This document shows positions 20,937 through 32,829 of a stretch of 51,277 bases of DNA, in pieces. A program made the translations under genes and the position numbers. The number at the start of each line of letters is the position of its first letter. Positions within the stretch are counted from its first letter, which is position 1. The notes under the pieces were generated by a model, which was given only the letters and a program-made list of their open reading frames with translations, made no database searches and had not been told where the DNA came from. The stretch lies in NCBI GenBank assembly GCA_015499995.1, contig JADNRV010000339.1:1-51277 (forward strand). The letters are read 5' to 3'. Source of the stretch: Flammula alnicola. Lineage: Eukaryota; Basidiomycota; Agaricomycetes; Agaricales; Strophariaceae.

Positions 20937-23593
20937 AGTGTAAGGAGGAAAAGTCTAGAGTGGGTCAAGGCGGCGGAAGACAAGTTCTAACGTGTCAGAC
21001 CAATGGACGTGGCGCCTGCTGACTCAGCAAATCATGACCCGCGCCACCCAATTGCTGCCACTTGTGTTTCACGCCAATCATCATGATTTTCATCTTTTTT
21101 TTACACCCCCATTCGGAGGCTGGTCCATGAAGATGTTCAATATTTCTTTCAGAGCAACCCAGGGGGCCAAGTTGCACCTCGCCTTTGATTCTGATTTGAA
21201 ATCAGTCACTGGGGAGGATGAATGCTTTCACACACCGGTTGCGGTTCATGAACGTTCACCGTTCGATGTTTAACATCTACGTCCACCCGCATCCCACGGC
21301 TAACGGCGACCTTATGCAGACCCATGATAACAGGCGGGTATCTCACCCCATAATCCGAACCACTTTTGGCTGAAAAACCACTCTATGCCCTCGTTTATCC
21401 GACCAAATTTTTTGTCCTGGCCCTCTGGAAATTTTTTTTCAGCCCATCATGTTGTCCGAACATGGTGGTCCAGCTATTAGCGAAAGTGGGGTTAGGCCGG
21501 TTCAGACGCCGGCGACATCTCGAATTCGATGAGGCGGGGTACAAAAAGTGAACAAAAAATTCAAGATGTTGAAATTTATGACCAAATTGCTTCGCACGGA
21601 AACAAACGCAAAAAGGCACCTTCTACCCGTTATCTGAGCAAAACATCTCTTTCTTGGGGGGCCGACACACACAGTCGAGTGAAAATTAACATTTTCTGGG
21701 CCAACCTCCGCAATCCGAGCAAAAAAATTGGAAATTAGACGCCACCTGAAGAAAAGGCAAATTTTTCCCGAGGCCTCTTTCATCGGCGCAAAAAACGAAG
21801 GTGTTGCTCGCACATTTTCGACCTCAAATGGACTTTTCAGGGTGGCCTTCCCAACTATTATCATGGGTCCTTCCCATGCTGTACGGTACCAATCATCCTC
21901 GAGAGCGGTAGCAGCAGTCGGTCTGTGACTTTGCTGTTCACTGCAGTTCGGACCCGGCAACTTGTGTCATCTATGGGCGCTTGTTCTTGTCAAGATTGAA
22001 GTAACTCCAGGACTTTAACTTGGTCGCTGCACAATCGCACATGGCCTCGAACGTCAGCATCGGTCCTCTCTTTTTCGTCGGGTACGAATTCTTGTGGCCT
22101 CGGCGACACTGATCCAAATTCCGTTTCCTTGTGTCTCATCATTCGCAGGGTCATCGGGTCAATCTGGGTTGACCAACCGAGGGGTTATTGTGTAGCAAGG
22201 CCTCACGAAGCCTGGCGCTGAATTCCACCACGCTAGTGGTCGACGAGGGCTGGGCAGATGGATAATCTATTCTTCGTCCATGGATATTGCTGCGATAGTA
22301 GAGTGAAACTTGTACTCAACCGAACCCACCGAGGCTGGTATCCGGGGCGTGTCATTCTCGCCGGAGCCTCGCTAGAACGTTTAAGCTTTGTAAGCTTCAA
22401 GCTGCTGCGCTCAGTGTTACACGCTATCATCTGTGAATATTGGGACCGTCATCCGTACATTTGGAGTGGCTCATGGATAAAACGTGGAATCGATGGTTTT
22501 TCGCAACTCCTGATAACACCCGATTCTCACTTGCCTGCAACGTTAATAGAAATGAATTCTCTCGGTAACATGGGAGAGTCGGCTCCTTGACACTCAAGGT
22601 CGAGAATGAAGTTCCAGATTCAAGCCGAGGCGCATGAAAGTCTTCTGGAACTTCTTTGAGCTTGCCAAATTCCTAAACGCCGATTTCTCCCATGATTACA
22701 TACATATGCTTCAGCAAGTAGTTTCTCCGCTGACACGAAAAAATCGCATCGTTTGAGGCTCGAGAGGGGTCACATAACACCAGCGACTGGGAGATTTCTA
22801 TGAATAACTCGAATCCTGCATGGGTATCTTCATCTGATAGAGTTTTCAGCGCTTTTCCAGGGTCGATCGACGATAGCTTTGACCCGGTGGTGAAATGCCA
22901 CCGGGAGAGCGTGCTCAAAACACTACCTTCTAACTATACAACCCGCAGGTATCGATATCGATTTATTATGGTGGAAAGCCCGGGTTCCATTACTGAAACC
23001 TGTAGATAGCTGTAGATCCTGGCCGGGATTTCACTTTCAGATATCTCGACCGAGCTTAGGTTATGCGGCGTCGTGCAGCTCGCGACAACTTGCATACATA
23101 ATGGTACAAGTACCCAGAGATCTTGTGCTGATTGTCAGATTATATCTGTTCCAGACCAATATATGGTATTCCGATGAATCCGATATGCCCGCCGGCGGGG
23201 CTTGCCACGTGGAAATGACATGCAGGTCCCATCTTCAATCCCGGTGGCGTTTTGACATTTCGAATGCATTGTCAGGTAATAATAGAGTATACGTTGCGCA
23301 TGAAAGAAAACTGTGATTAGTTTGAGGATCGGGAGCTCAGGTCACTAAGGAGATTTCCGGCGGTTTCATAAGACTGAACGTGAAATTCATTTCATGGTGC
23401 TAGTCTTACAGAGTTATATCAACGCAAAAGGTAACTAGGGATACACTGGTTCGATCTATGGCAAAGACTAGGGCTACAGTTACGAATGAAGAAGATCACG
23501 GCTACAGATAAATTTACAATGTTGACGTCAAAAAACTCGGTTGCGAAGTTGCGCACTACTTTGGAGGAAAGGAATGACGAACGCGGGGAAATT
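20937..23593. other. gene-poor stretch, no gene supported
   Basis: 2.66 kb without a convincing gene. The left end is the SURF4 promoter. From 21,350 to 21,760 there are many short homopolymer A/T runs and a minus-strand frame of about 150 codons (21502-21960) whose composition does not look like a protein. The frame at 22258-22590 is likewise unsupported. The region may contain decayed mobile-element sequence, but I see no terminal repeats or transposase motifs. Confidence 0.4.
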
Positions 23594-24977
23594 TCACCCA
23601 GAAAACTGAAATTCTATTGTGGTTTTTGTTGGATCGATGGCCGTAAGTCGTTTAGTGAACCAAGCCTTGACTAGATCCATATCTCTTCCGACACCTGAGA
23701 TGTGGAAGTGGATTTCCCGCATCCCGATATTGGCGAGAGCGTTGCTGAGAATGGGCCACGGTATTCCGTCTAGCTGTTCTTCCGCACTCAGCCAAATGTG
23801 AAAAGCGATGGTTTGAAGGCTCTCGCGGTGTGAGGTCGAGATGAAGGATTGAATCCACGCATATGGTGAAGTGGTCACGAGGAGTTCATGGGGAGAAAAT
23901 GTGGCCCCATTTTGCGTTATGAGTGAGGGAAATTGGAAGAGGGTAATCTGGTTGATCGTGATTGCCTTCAAATTGACATTATGGGTAAGATGAAGGCATT
24001 TCATGAAGGCTGCGAGTTAAAAAGGTAGTTAATCTCTGGCTTTCGGGTAGATGGTATGGATTTAGACACTGACGATCATGATTGCGGGTATCAAAGTTGT
24101 GGACTAGAATTCCCACTTCAACGGTCTCTAACGACTCACCGAGAATCGCAAGAAAGACACCCAGAATGTCTGCTTCTCCCGGCAAAATATCGGGGAGGGA
24201 AAGTGACACGAGATGAGGAAATGAACGTCGGTTTTTGGCGTCACCTTCCATGACGGCACCGTCCGACACGACCCCATATGACAACCAATTTAAAAGGATC
24301 CTGTTGTGACAAAACGTGCTACGCAATTTCTTGAGGGAAGAAGGTTTCAATGTGGTGCCTTCAGTGAATTCTTTTTCGGCCGAAAGGCAACCTAAAGCCT
24401 CCCATGACACATCGTCAAGAGAGAGTTCTTGGAGAGCTGAAAACAAATCAAGAAATTCGGCGAGTGCTGCGAATGATGGAAAGTTGGTGGATCGAAGATT
24501 TAAAATGAAGAGTCGTTGGAAAGATGGGCTTTCCGACGGAAGCGAAATCGTGCTATCCCAGCCAAACCTTTCGACATGCAGAGCGGTGAGACCCGGAAGA
24601 CATAGAATTGAATCAAGAATACGGTGCTTCATCTCATGGTCCAGAACAGGACCTTTGAGCGTGACCTTGCGTATGTGGGGACCAATTGTAAGAGCCGCAT
24701 GAGTTGATGACGCGAGGAGTCGGGCGAAGTCTGCATGGTAGTTCACCTCAGCGAAGAGGTAATCTCGACAAAGTGATAACCAGGATTTGCATACGAGGCT
24801 GAATGAAGACAAACCCTGCTTCGAGGTGCAAAAGTTGCCTAAAATGATGCTGTAGACTTCGGGCGCCATTTGGGAGGTCTGGCGGCTAGGCAACGCAGTA
24901 ATGTGGTCCACCTGTGCTGGTCGATGCATTGCGCCTCGGGGGACAAGGCGACCTCGAAGAACAAAAGACAGGCCCAT
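23594..24977 (-). CDS. F-box-like / leucine-rich repeat protein
   Basis: Two exons (24977-24068, 24009-23594) give 441 residues; the intron of 58 nt starts with the weak donor GTCTAA but keeps the frame. Residues ~37-70 read MAPEVYSIILGNF then FSLVCKSWLSLCRDYLF, the usual start of agaricomycete F-box-like proteins. The rest has loosely repeated leucine-rich stretches (LFILNLRSTN, LQELSLDDVSW, LVSLSLPDIL). Such proteins would bind Skp1 in an SCF ubiquitin ligase and select targets, but many are expanded, fast-evolving families without known targets. The ATG at 24977 is the first of several; the one at residue 37 could also be used. The protein may be a lineage-specific paralogue. Confidence 0.75.
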
Positions 24978-25480
24978 AATCAGGTCTTATGTGGGGATTT
25001 GGGTACAAGGCATCTCCAGAAGGAATACCTTTATACCGCTTTCGACATGATTGTAATTTCGACAACGGTCATGGCCATAGCTTTTTGACAAGGGGGGCTA
25101 TCACAAAAACCATCTTTATACTACTCTGGCACTTGTACACTGAGAGAGCATTAGGACCAGAGTTGACGGTGAGAATTAATCAGAACGTACTATATGCATC
25201 TTTGGTAAGGATCTTTGAGAGCTTGTAGCAATTTGACTTGCCACTGGCAGGTTGACTCTCCCGTGAATACAAGAACATTCAGGTTTGAAAGTGCCGCCGG
25301 GAAGTCGGAAACCGGTATTTGGCTATATTTGACAAACGCTTCCTGTTCAAGAACGGCTCTGGACAAAATCAACCACTTCAGGGATTCTCTGCAAAGCTTT
25401 TGTTGCACATTATCTCGATAACACCTCAATAATTTTCTCACCCAGAAATTCTCCCATCCAAACGCGCCTGCAATATTCCC
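24978..25480. other. divergent spacer with F-box-like remnant
   Basis: Between the F-box-like gene and the MutY gene, which diverge. On the minus strand 25190-25441 is open without an ATG and contains LSNLNVLVF and SLKWLILSRAVL, which resemble leucine-rich repeats of F-box proteins. It could be a remnant of another copy. Promoters of both genes must also lie here. Confidence 0.3.
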
Positions 25481-27696
25481 ATGGCAAAACGACGGCGATC
25501 GCCGCTTTCAGATGATGAGAACTGGAGTGCAGGCGAAATGTCGAATCCTGCGACAAATTCAGAGTCGGAAGACGCGTCTTTTGATATGAAATCTAAATCC
25601 TCGACTTCCAGGAAGACAAAAGCAGCTGCGACGCGAAAGAAGGCCAAGGTTCTAAAAATTGACGCGTCTTCTCGGTCCTCCAACCCACAGGGGATTTACG
25701 CTGATCTACCTCGCCATTCCAAGTCCGCACACACCATTTCTTCCCCTGGACCGGTTCGTATTGCACTCTTGGACTGGTACAAGACTGTGCATGACACTCG
25801 GAAGATGCCTTGGCGCAAAGCGTACAACCCAACCCTGGGACCCGAGGAACGTGCACAAAGGGCTTATGAGGTACGACTTTCTATGCGGGCTACACGCTGT
25901 GAATGTGAATTTTGACTCTTATATGACTATGTACAGGTTTGGATCTCTGAGATTATGTTGCAACAAACGCAAGTTGCCACAGTCATTCCCTATTATAACC
26001 GCTGGATGGAGAAGTATGTACATAATGCCGTGTCCGTCGCCCTCGATGAATTGAGTGAGAACTGACAGATTTCCTACAGGTTTCCCACCATTCGTGATCT
26101 CGTGGGTGCTGTTCTATTGTCGTTTATGTGAGATAGTTAATCGCGGGTACTCAGGCAGCAGCAACTATAGACGAAGTGAATGCTCAATGGAAGGGACTAG
26201 GATATTATACTCGAGCCAGGCGATTACTCGACGGAGCGCAGAAAGCCATTAAGGAATACGGCGGTAAACTACCTGATAATGCCAAAGACATGGAGGCTAA
26301 TATACCTGGAATCGGTCGATACAGTGCGGGGGCGATCTGCTCAATCGCTTATGGTGAACAAGTCCCTGTGGTATGTTCACATATCCCTTGCATCAATGTA
26401 CCGTTTGGTTGCTGATATATCTGTAATTAGCTTGATGGAAATGTTCACCGCCTTCTGAGCCGTTTTCTCGCACTCTACGCACCGCCCAAAGCCAAGCCAA
26501 CTCTGGACATCCTGTGGTCTGGAGCGCGAACCATGGTAGAAATAGACGGTAAGGAACCAAAACGGCTTCGGCGGAAAGCTTTCTGATGCACCGACATGCT
26601 TTTTTTAATTCAGACACCTCAGAACTAATTAATTCAAGCGTGGAATCGCCAAACTCAGGTTTGCAGAGCCCACAGTACCCAGGAGACATAAATCAAGCTC
26701 TGATCGAGCTTGGCAGTACTGTGTGTAAGGTGCGCGAGCCTAACTGCGAGACATGCCCCCTTCAAACGTGGTGTTCTGCCTATCAGAGATCTACGGCGCC
26801 CGCTGACAAGGTACCATTCCCGGCCTGTAGTTTTGAATTACCGAGCTGACAACGTCTAGTCAAATGCTGTCATTGACATTGAAGAGGCCTGTCAGGTCTG
26901 CGAACCGCTCACGGACTTCGAGGGCGTCATGTCGTACCCCATGAAAGTCGATCGAAAGAAAGCCAGAGAAGAGCTGGATATTGTACACGTCGTGGAATGG
27001 TATCCGAAATCCAATTCGGAAGACAGGCGGTTTCTTATGGTCCGGCGACCGGAGAGTGGTAAGCTTGCTGCCCTATAATTTGTCGGCGAGTGAACTGACC
27101 GACCGCAAACTTGCACTTCAGGTCTTCTGGCAGGCCTTTACGACTTTCCCACCTCCGTCGATGTACCCAAGAGTACGACTCCACAGGCTCAGGAGACGTT
27201 ACCTGCGGAAGTCCTAGCCAAAATTATTCACGGCAGTTCCCATCTTTCCCCCACACTCGTAACAGAAAATGCAGCTGGGAATGACCCTCCTCAGACTGAA
27301 CGTCCAACCATTTCTAGTATTCGCTCTGTCGGAGAAGTGGTGCACGTTTTTTCACATATCCGGAAGACATATAGGGTTCAATGGGTTATTCTGGAAGGTG
27401 GCGATAACCCGCCTGCAACACGGGAAGATCCCTTCCAGGAAGGGCGGCAAACCAGAAAATCCGGGAAAGAAAAGCGCCCCGTCAAAGGTGTCAAAGTCAT
27501 GAATCAATCGGATGGTCCGAAAGGAGCCATATGGGTACCCTTAAATGAAGTCATGGAGACGAAGTAAGCTGCGCTGTTTGCGTGTCCGAGATTACTCCCC
27601 ATTTATTCTATTCTGGATTCTAGCATGGGAAGCGGTGTTGTCAAAGTGTGGAATATGACGAAGAAACTATGGGAGGAGGAGGCAGAATGTAAATGA
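25481..27696 (+). CDS. MUTYH: A/G-specific adenine DNA glycosylase (MutY/MUTYH)
   Basis: Nine exons (25481-25870, 25937-26013, 26080-26101, 26155-26370, 26431-26548, 26614-26810, 26860-27058, 27122-27563, 27624-27696) give 577 residues. The enzyme removes adenine mispaired with 8-oxoguanine in base excision repair. The N terminus is basic/acidic and disordered. The catalytic core has EIMLQQTQVATV (catalytic Glu ~135), the helix-hairpin-helix IPGIGRYSAGAI and LDGNVHRLLSR (Asp 237). The [4Fe-4S] ligands are Cys312, 319, 322 and 328 in C-X6-C-X2-C-X5-C spacing. The C-terminal MutT-like domain that recognises 8-oxoG is present (FSHIRKTYRVQW). A short insertion (residues ~275-293) precedes the QYPGDINQALIELG block. 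All key residues are intact. Start at the first ATG; an N-terminal nuclear or mitochondrial signal is possible (KRRR at residues 3-6). Confidence 0.97.
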
Positions 27697-28813
27697 CCAC
27701 AATTTTCGTCAGTCCTTAAGTTTGGGAGACAAGGGTTTTGTTTTTTCTGAAGGCGCTCGAATATAGTTAAGCAAGACCTTACCTGGCGCATCGCGCTCTT
27801 TCCGTCCCATCATTTAGAAGGCATTACATACTGTATCATACTTGTTGCTGGGTACTCAGCAAGATTATAAATCTCCGCAGGCATATCAAGGGCATAGACA
27901 CCTTTGTTAACCACTGCTTTATCCCTATTAACGACTTCCGTTCATCAAGAGATTGAGCATTGAGATCCCCTGAAATGCCGTGAAGAATCTTAACACAACT
28001 TGTTGATCTTCTGCTTGGGAAAGCCACCGTGGCAGCTGGTCCGAGGTTCTCCAGAATCCAACTTGAAGTCGACGTCGTAACTTTCAATTTGCATATTTTT
28101 AATGAACTATATCAAGGCAGTGAGCCAGATTATATTATGCTTATCAATTCTCTCTCATCATTAGCCTCAAAGCAGTCTAATTTCTTAACTACGCAGGGCG
28201 GCACGTCGCCCATTCCGTCGACAAAATGATGGTCGCGCCTTGACTCAGAACCAAACGCCAGTGCGGTCGGAACAGTCCGACTCACCAGCTGTCGGCTTAT
28301 CACAACGCTGTTTCTCCTGAAAATCATGTATAAGAAGTCCTTTAATTTCTGTCCCTCAACATATACACAATCCTGGTAGTTTATGAAAAATAGCTAATTT
28401 TTTTCTCCCAGAATACATACTTTGCTGCATTTTTGTTCCGTAACCAAGTTATGATCCCCAGTGAGAATGCCGGCGGTTCCGTTTGGCTCAGATTGGTTGC
28501 CCTCGGTATTTACCAATTCCATGTGTTCAAATCGGTTATAGTTGGTCAAAATATTATCATTCTGTACCTAGCTCAATTCTCCTCGGATAAATCTTAGCCT
28601 GAATTTCTCAATGTCCTAAATTCATCCAAAATGCACCCTATTCATCTCATGACGATCTCAATTGCACATGTGACAGAGCGCACTTTTGACAAGTTCACAC
28701 GGCACTGCCACCAGTGTCAGTCTCATTTGCGTCAAACTGTGATCGACTTGTCTGTCTCTTCCTCTCCTCGCTCTGCTCGACCACTATGTTTTGACACAAG
28801 ACTATTCCTAAAT

Positions 28814-29770
28814 GGCTTCTCAACTGAAGAAATTTCATTGCAACTGCCGGCGCTTTTGCCGCGGCCGTGAAACCTGAGACCACTGTAAAAAACAACGAAA
28901 GCTCAAGAAAAATTTCAAGCACTGACAGCGCCAGTCGGGTCACAAGAGAAGTCAACTACTATCGAACCAACACCCCGTGCGACACCGCTGCATGTGCAAC
29001 TTGGTGGTCATGAGCAGGTGCGAGTACCAACAATATCATTTCGATAATGCTAACCATGTTATACAAGAAATTGGTAGGCACCATTACCTGTTGCCGCCAC
29101 CCCGCACATGGAGAATGCTCACGAGCAGGTACAAGCCGCCACGACGCCTGTTAGCCTGTTACTGACACAGTCTTCTGTAGGACGTACTCTGCTCAAGTCA
29201 CCTCTGGCCCCACGGTCTCTCGTCTTGATGCCCTCAAATTGAATGGTATATTTGTTGATCCTTGCTCTTGTTCTTCACTAACAGATACCTCTCATCTCCA
29301 GCTACAAAGTCCACAAAAAGCGAAATGGTTGCAATACCATCAAGCTCAGGCTTGCCATCCGCTTGTGAAAGTGTTCTCACCACACCTTCAAAGTGTTCTC
29401 ACCACACCTTCGGCACCCTTGAATCCACCGAATGCTGCCGTTTTCAAGTTTTCGATGAATAGCTTTGCTGAATGGTTCGTTGATCTGCTATGTCGACACA
29501 ATATCATGCTGACTAATTGCAGGAATCTTTTTGGGTACTACAAAGAAACGCGCTACGAAGCGAGAGGTGAAGGACACGTTTGAAGCGCTCTCGGATAGCG
29601 AGAAGCAGGTCAGTTTGTTTCTCGAGCATCCCGCAATCTTTTAACTAATTGTATGTCTAATTTAAGAAATGGCCTGCTCTGTGTAAAGAGAAACTGCACA
29701 AAAGAAGGAAGTACGAAATGCTGTGGCCATGGGGCAGTGAATGGGCAAAGTGGCTCGAGGGTGGGATGGC
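28814..29770 (+). pseudogene. possible decayed transposon-associated or hypothetical gene
   Basis: Separate protein-like pieces lie on the plus strand but cannot be joined into one clean model. The first starts at an ATG near 28811 and reads KKFHCNCRRFCRGRE, a Cys-rich block like those at the start of some agaricomycete transposon-associated proteins. A piece reading VTREVNYYRTN follows in another frame. A later pair of exons around 29521-29610 and 29667-29765 reads TKKRATKREVKDTFEALSD and KWPALCKEKLHKRRKYEML, joined by a plausible intron. Stops between the pieces suggest decay. The identification is by general resemblance only. Confidence 0.3.
29368..29411 (+). repeat. 22-bp perfect tandem duplication
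   Basis: Two identical copies of a 22-bp unit beginning AAAGTGTTCTCACC occupy 29368-29389 and 29390-29411. It lies inside the decayed coding region. 22 is not divisible by three, so the duplication would shift any frame crossing it, in line with loss of coding function. Confidence 0.85.
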
Positions 29771-29923
29771 GAGGGTCAATATGGCACACTACATATTGGT
29801 TCTTTTCGGTTCTCTTCGGTACCCCGTATCACGTAGTACATGTAGTGGTATTGTCAGAAATTAACCAATCTCATTCTATTAAAGCTACAATAATTTTTAC
29901 ATTGAGTCGATGCCAACCCAAAC

Positions 29924-29943
29924 TAACCGATGACAATCGGTTA
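29924..29943. repeat. 8-bp inverted repeat, TAACCGAT/ATCGGTTA
   Basis: Perfect 8-bp arms flank a 4-nt loop. Further CGGTT/AACCG words crowd the next 120 bases. It may be an end of a decayed mobile element or a protein-binding palindrome; nothing decides between these. Confidence 0.55.
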
Positions 29944-30365
29944 GATTCTAAATCCTGTGTTGTTATCGGTTTTGATCGGTGACATATGCCCGAATCCGAT
30001 TTCAACCAAAGACAACCAACCTGAACCGCCGGTATTCTCACTGGGTATGATCACCCACGATTGGTCACCCTACGACCCACTTACTTACAGTTGGCGCACC
30101 GCTTGCTGTTAAGCGCGATTCTTGTCTGATAGTCGCTAAACATGTTCCCTACCAATCAGATGCATGCAGCGTTGGGCTGGCCAATCCGAAGAGCTTTGCG
30201 TCGTTTAGCTTCTTCGGACTGACCCTTCCTGTCTCGTCTATATCCACTCCGTTCCGGGCCGCCGAGACAGGGACTTTGTTCTCACACCCACACGCAGGTT
30301 CGATTCAGAATTTTTCGTCACTGTTCAGTGTGTCCGACTCGTCTTACGCCCACCCGTCATGTATA

Positions 30366-32829
30366 ATGGATAAACCAACAACCGAAGGTTTGCCGAGGAT
30401 GGAAGGTTACCTTTAGTACGTCGTCTCTACTAGGATTTTGTTTCATTGCCGTAGAACTGACCGGAAGTCATAAACCAGTGCTGTCCTGAACCTACCCAAG
30501 TATGCCTCACAAACCGAAATCAACGAGAGACACAGGTCTTTGTCCCTCATCTTTCACCCGGACAAGCAAACAGATGAGCAGCTCAAGGAAACGGCTGCTA
30601 AGAAATTCCTCGAAATCCAGAAGGCGTACCAAGGTCAATCTCAGTTGTCCATGACAAGCAAACCTGCGGGGATCTCACAAATATATCTCCAGTTCTGTCC
30701 GACCCCTTCCTACGGTATGATATCCAACCACTTCTTGCTAGGATTCGCTCATGGTAGTCTAGTCAGGTGTATGACACGCTTGGTGAGTGACGCACTTCCG
30801 CCTTTCAATTGCATTGCACCTTATCCGACTTAGGTTCCGAGGGACTGGCAATGCAATGGCCTAGCTACATTCGTTCAAGGTCCAAAGACGAGGTGCACAG
30901 ACTTCGGGACTCATTCACGTATAAATTACTAACTGGGCTCCAAGATACAAGAGTTGCTTGAGCAAAATAAGCTCACCTTGGCAAGACGAAACTTGAACCA
31001 GTCTATCTTGCCTAAAGGGAAAATAACCTGCCAATTCGACGCATCATCGATCTTCGACTCGGAGACTGAACCAATTCGCAAGCGCAGTACTTGGATCACA
31101 ACGATGCAACGGCGTTTTTCGGAGGCTGGCGTGATGTCCAGAAGTATCATATACAGTGCAGAGGTGAGTATGGCATGGCCACATATTCATTTGAAGCTCA
31201 CTTTCCTTTCTATTTTCTCTTCCGTCTCCCCTAAGAAAAAAATAAACGAGAAGACATCTATCTCGTTCGAAGGTCATAGCACTCTCCAGCGAGCGAAAGG
31301 CTCCTTTCGCTTTCTTGGCACAGTCCGTCATCAATTCTCCCCGCGCGTTGTTGTACTTGTTAGTCGTTCTTTCAACTATTTCCTTATCAAATAGCTTATT
31401 TTCTTTCTCATCTCGTCAAGGCCTCTCTGAATCCTTTCTTCCCCTTCACCACAAAACTTGACATCAAATACGAAGATCCCGACAACACGCTAACATTCAA
31501 AACAGCTTTCTTCCCCCTTGCCATAAATTCTCTCCCTGTGACGACCACAGTTTCATTATCTAGGAGACTATTTCGTTCGAAGCCTCAGAGAGCCAAAATC
31601 AGTCTTCAAGTCTCAAAAAATCCCTCGATCTCTTTCCTTTACATATCACCGCCCACGCTCGAGTTGAGTGAAGACGGCGGGTTGCCACAAAAGAGTCCTC
31701 CAACAACTTCGGGCCTCAAATATATGTTATTTGACAAGAGCATCGGTCTCTCCTTTGACCGTGGCGTACCCGATTTGGTCGTGGAGGTGGGACTTTCATT
31801 GGTCGAGCTCTCCACTCGCCTGAAGGCTTCTGTTCACTACGGCCTCTCGGGACTATTGCTAAGTCTAGGCGTCAATTGGTCCAATGATGCAGCCGAAGTT
31901 GCCTCCACTTTGATACTGAGCCCTGCAGCAGTTATATTGAATTTCGAGTTGGTCATGCTGTCTTTACAAGTCTTCCCCTCGCTTATAGGTGCAAAGTTTT
32001 GGTTACCTAGAGCAGCGATTATCATTGCCGATCGTGTTGTCTACGCAATTTTCGCCTTTCATAGCACTGGGTGCGGTTGTCATCCCGTCGACCGCGACGG
32101 CCCTTGGATACCATTTCTTTGTGATACCTCGCCGCCGAGCTCAGAGACTGGCGTGAGTACCTTTAATATTGAGATCCATTTTGAACTGATTTTTTCTTTC
32201 GCTAGACACCTACGAGCAATAAAGAAAGAATTCGAGGAAGATTCTGACGCTCGAAAAGAGCGCAATGCTGTAGAAGCCCTTCTTAAAGATTCAGTCAAGA
32301 AGCAGATCCGAGTCGAGACAGAACGAGAAGGCATAACAACCCCCCTTCTTCATGTTATAATTGATTTTGATGGCGTTGTGTTTAGGTCTTGTCATCCAGC
32401 AAGCAACATATGGAGCGGCGGAGAGCGAAGACGCCACTGAGAACATCTTGGTAGACGTCACCATTCCTCTGCAAGCCCTTGTGCGCAATTCGCAACTTCA
32501 CATCCCTGGTGGAGATACTAAGGTAATGGACGAACCCTTGAATTTTATCCGCCTCGTTGCCTCCGTGGAAGCCTCACATTATATCGCAGGCTGCATTGCA
32601 GGGTTTCTCAGATCCTGCTCCATTCGCTTCGAAATCTTTATGCGTCCGCTATTTGTTTCGCGGTCGCGTGCATTACGCGGAGATTCCTGATTACTTGCCT
32701 GTCGTGTTGCCTTTAGCAGGTTTGTTTCCCATGCATATCGTCAGCCTATTCTTCGCGTCTGATGAAGCTCAATTTCCAGAGCACCAGGTGAATGGATATT
32801 CTGAAAACCATGGAACATCAGCACACTAG
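30366..32829 (+). CDS. DNAJC11: DNAJC11-like J-domain protein
   Basis: Thirteen exons (30366-30415, 30479-30633, 30693-30714, 30763-30782, 30834-30892, 30945-31163, 31236-31358, 31421-31988, 32065-32152, 32206-32330, 32386-32522, 32602-32719, 32780-32829) give 577 residues, as in DNAJC11. The J domain is at the N terminus with helix II ending in FHPDKQ (HPD motif), then LSDPFLRQVYDTLGSEGL. The middle has the beta-rich DNAJC11 region (GTVRHQFSPRVVV, SVHYGLSGLLL), a hydrophobic span near IALGAVVIPSTATALGY and a coiled coil (HLRAIKKEFEEDSD). The C-terminal DUF3395 reads LVIQQATYG, VDVTIPLQALVRNSQL and SLCVRYLFRGRVHYAEI. Animal DNAJC11 sits at the mitochondrial outer membrane and contacts MICOS; the same role is inferred here. 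Exons 3 and 4 have 22 and 20 nt. The intron 32331-32385 fits only as GC..AG. An earlier ATG choice at 30399 is also in frame. Confidence 0.92.

Larger units (their letters stand above)
27697..30365. other. gene-poor stretch with decayed coding pieces
   Basis: 2.67 kb between the MutY and DNAJC11-like genes. The left third (27,700-28,600) shows nothing. From about 28,800 there are plus-strand coding pieces, annotated separately as a possible pseudogene, and a 22-bp tandem duplication. From 29,790 to 30,060 the sequence is rich in CGGTT and AACCG motifs, including an 8-bp inverted repeat at 29924-29943. The right end should be the promoter of the DNAJC11-like gene. Confidence 0.4.

Noticed and set aside
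21502..21960. Minus-strand frame of about 150 codons in the gene-poor block
   Set aside because: Composition is Phe/Arg/Pro-rich because of underlying A/T runs; no motif and no matching exon structure.
22258..22590. Plus-strand frame of 110 codons starting with ATG
   Set aside because: No family resemblance, no splice partners, and it lies in a block with no other coding signal.
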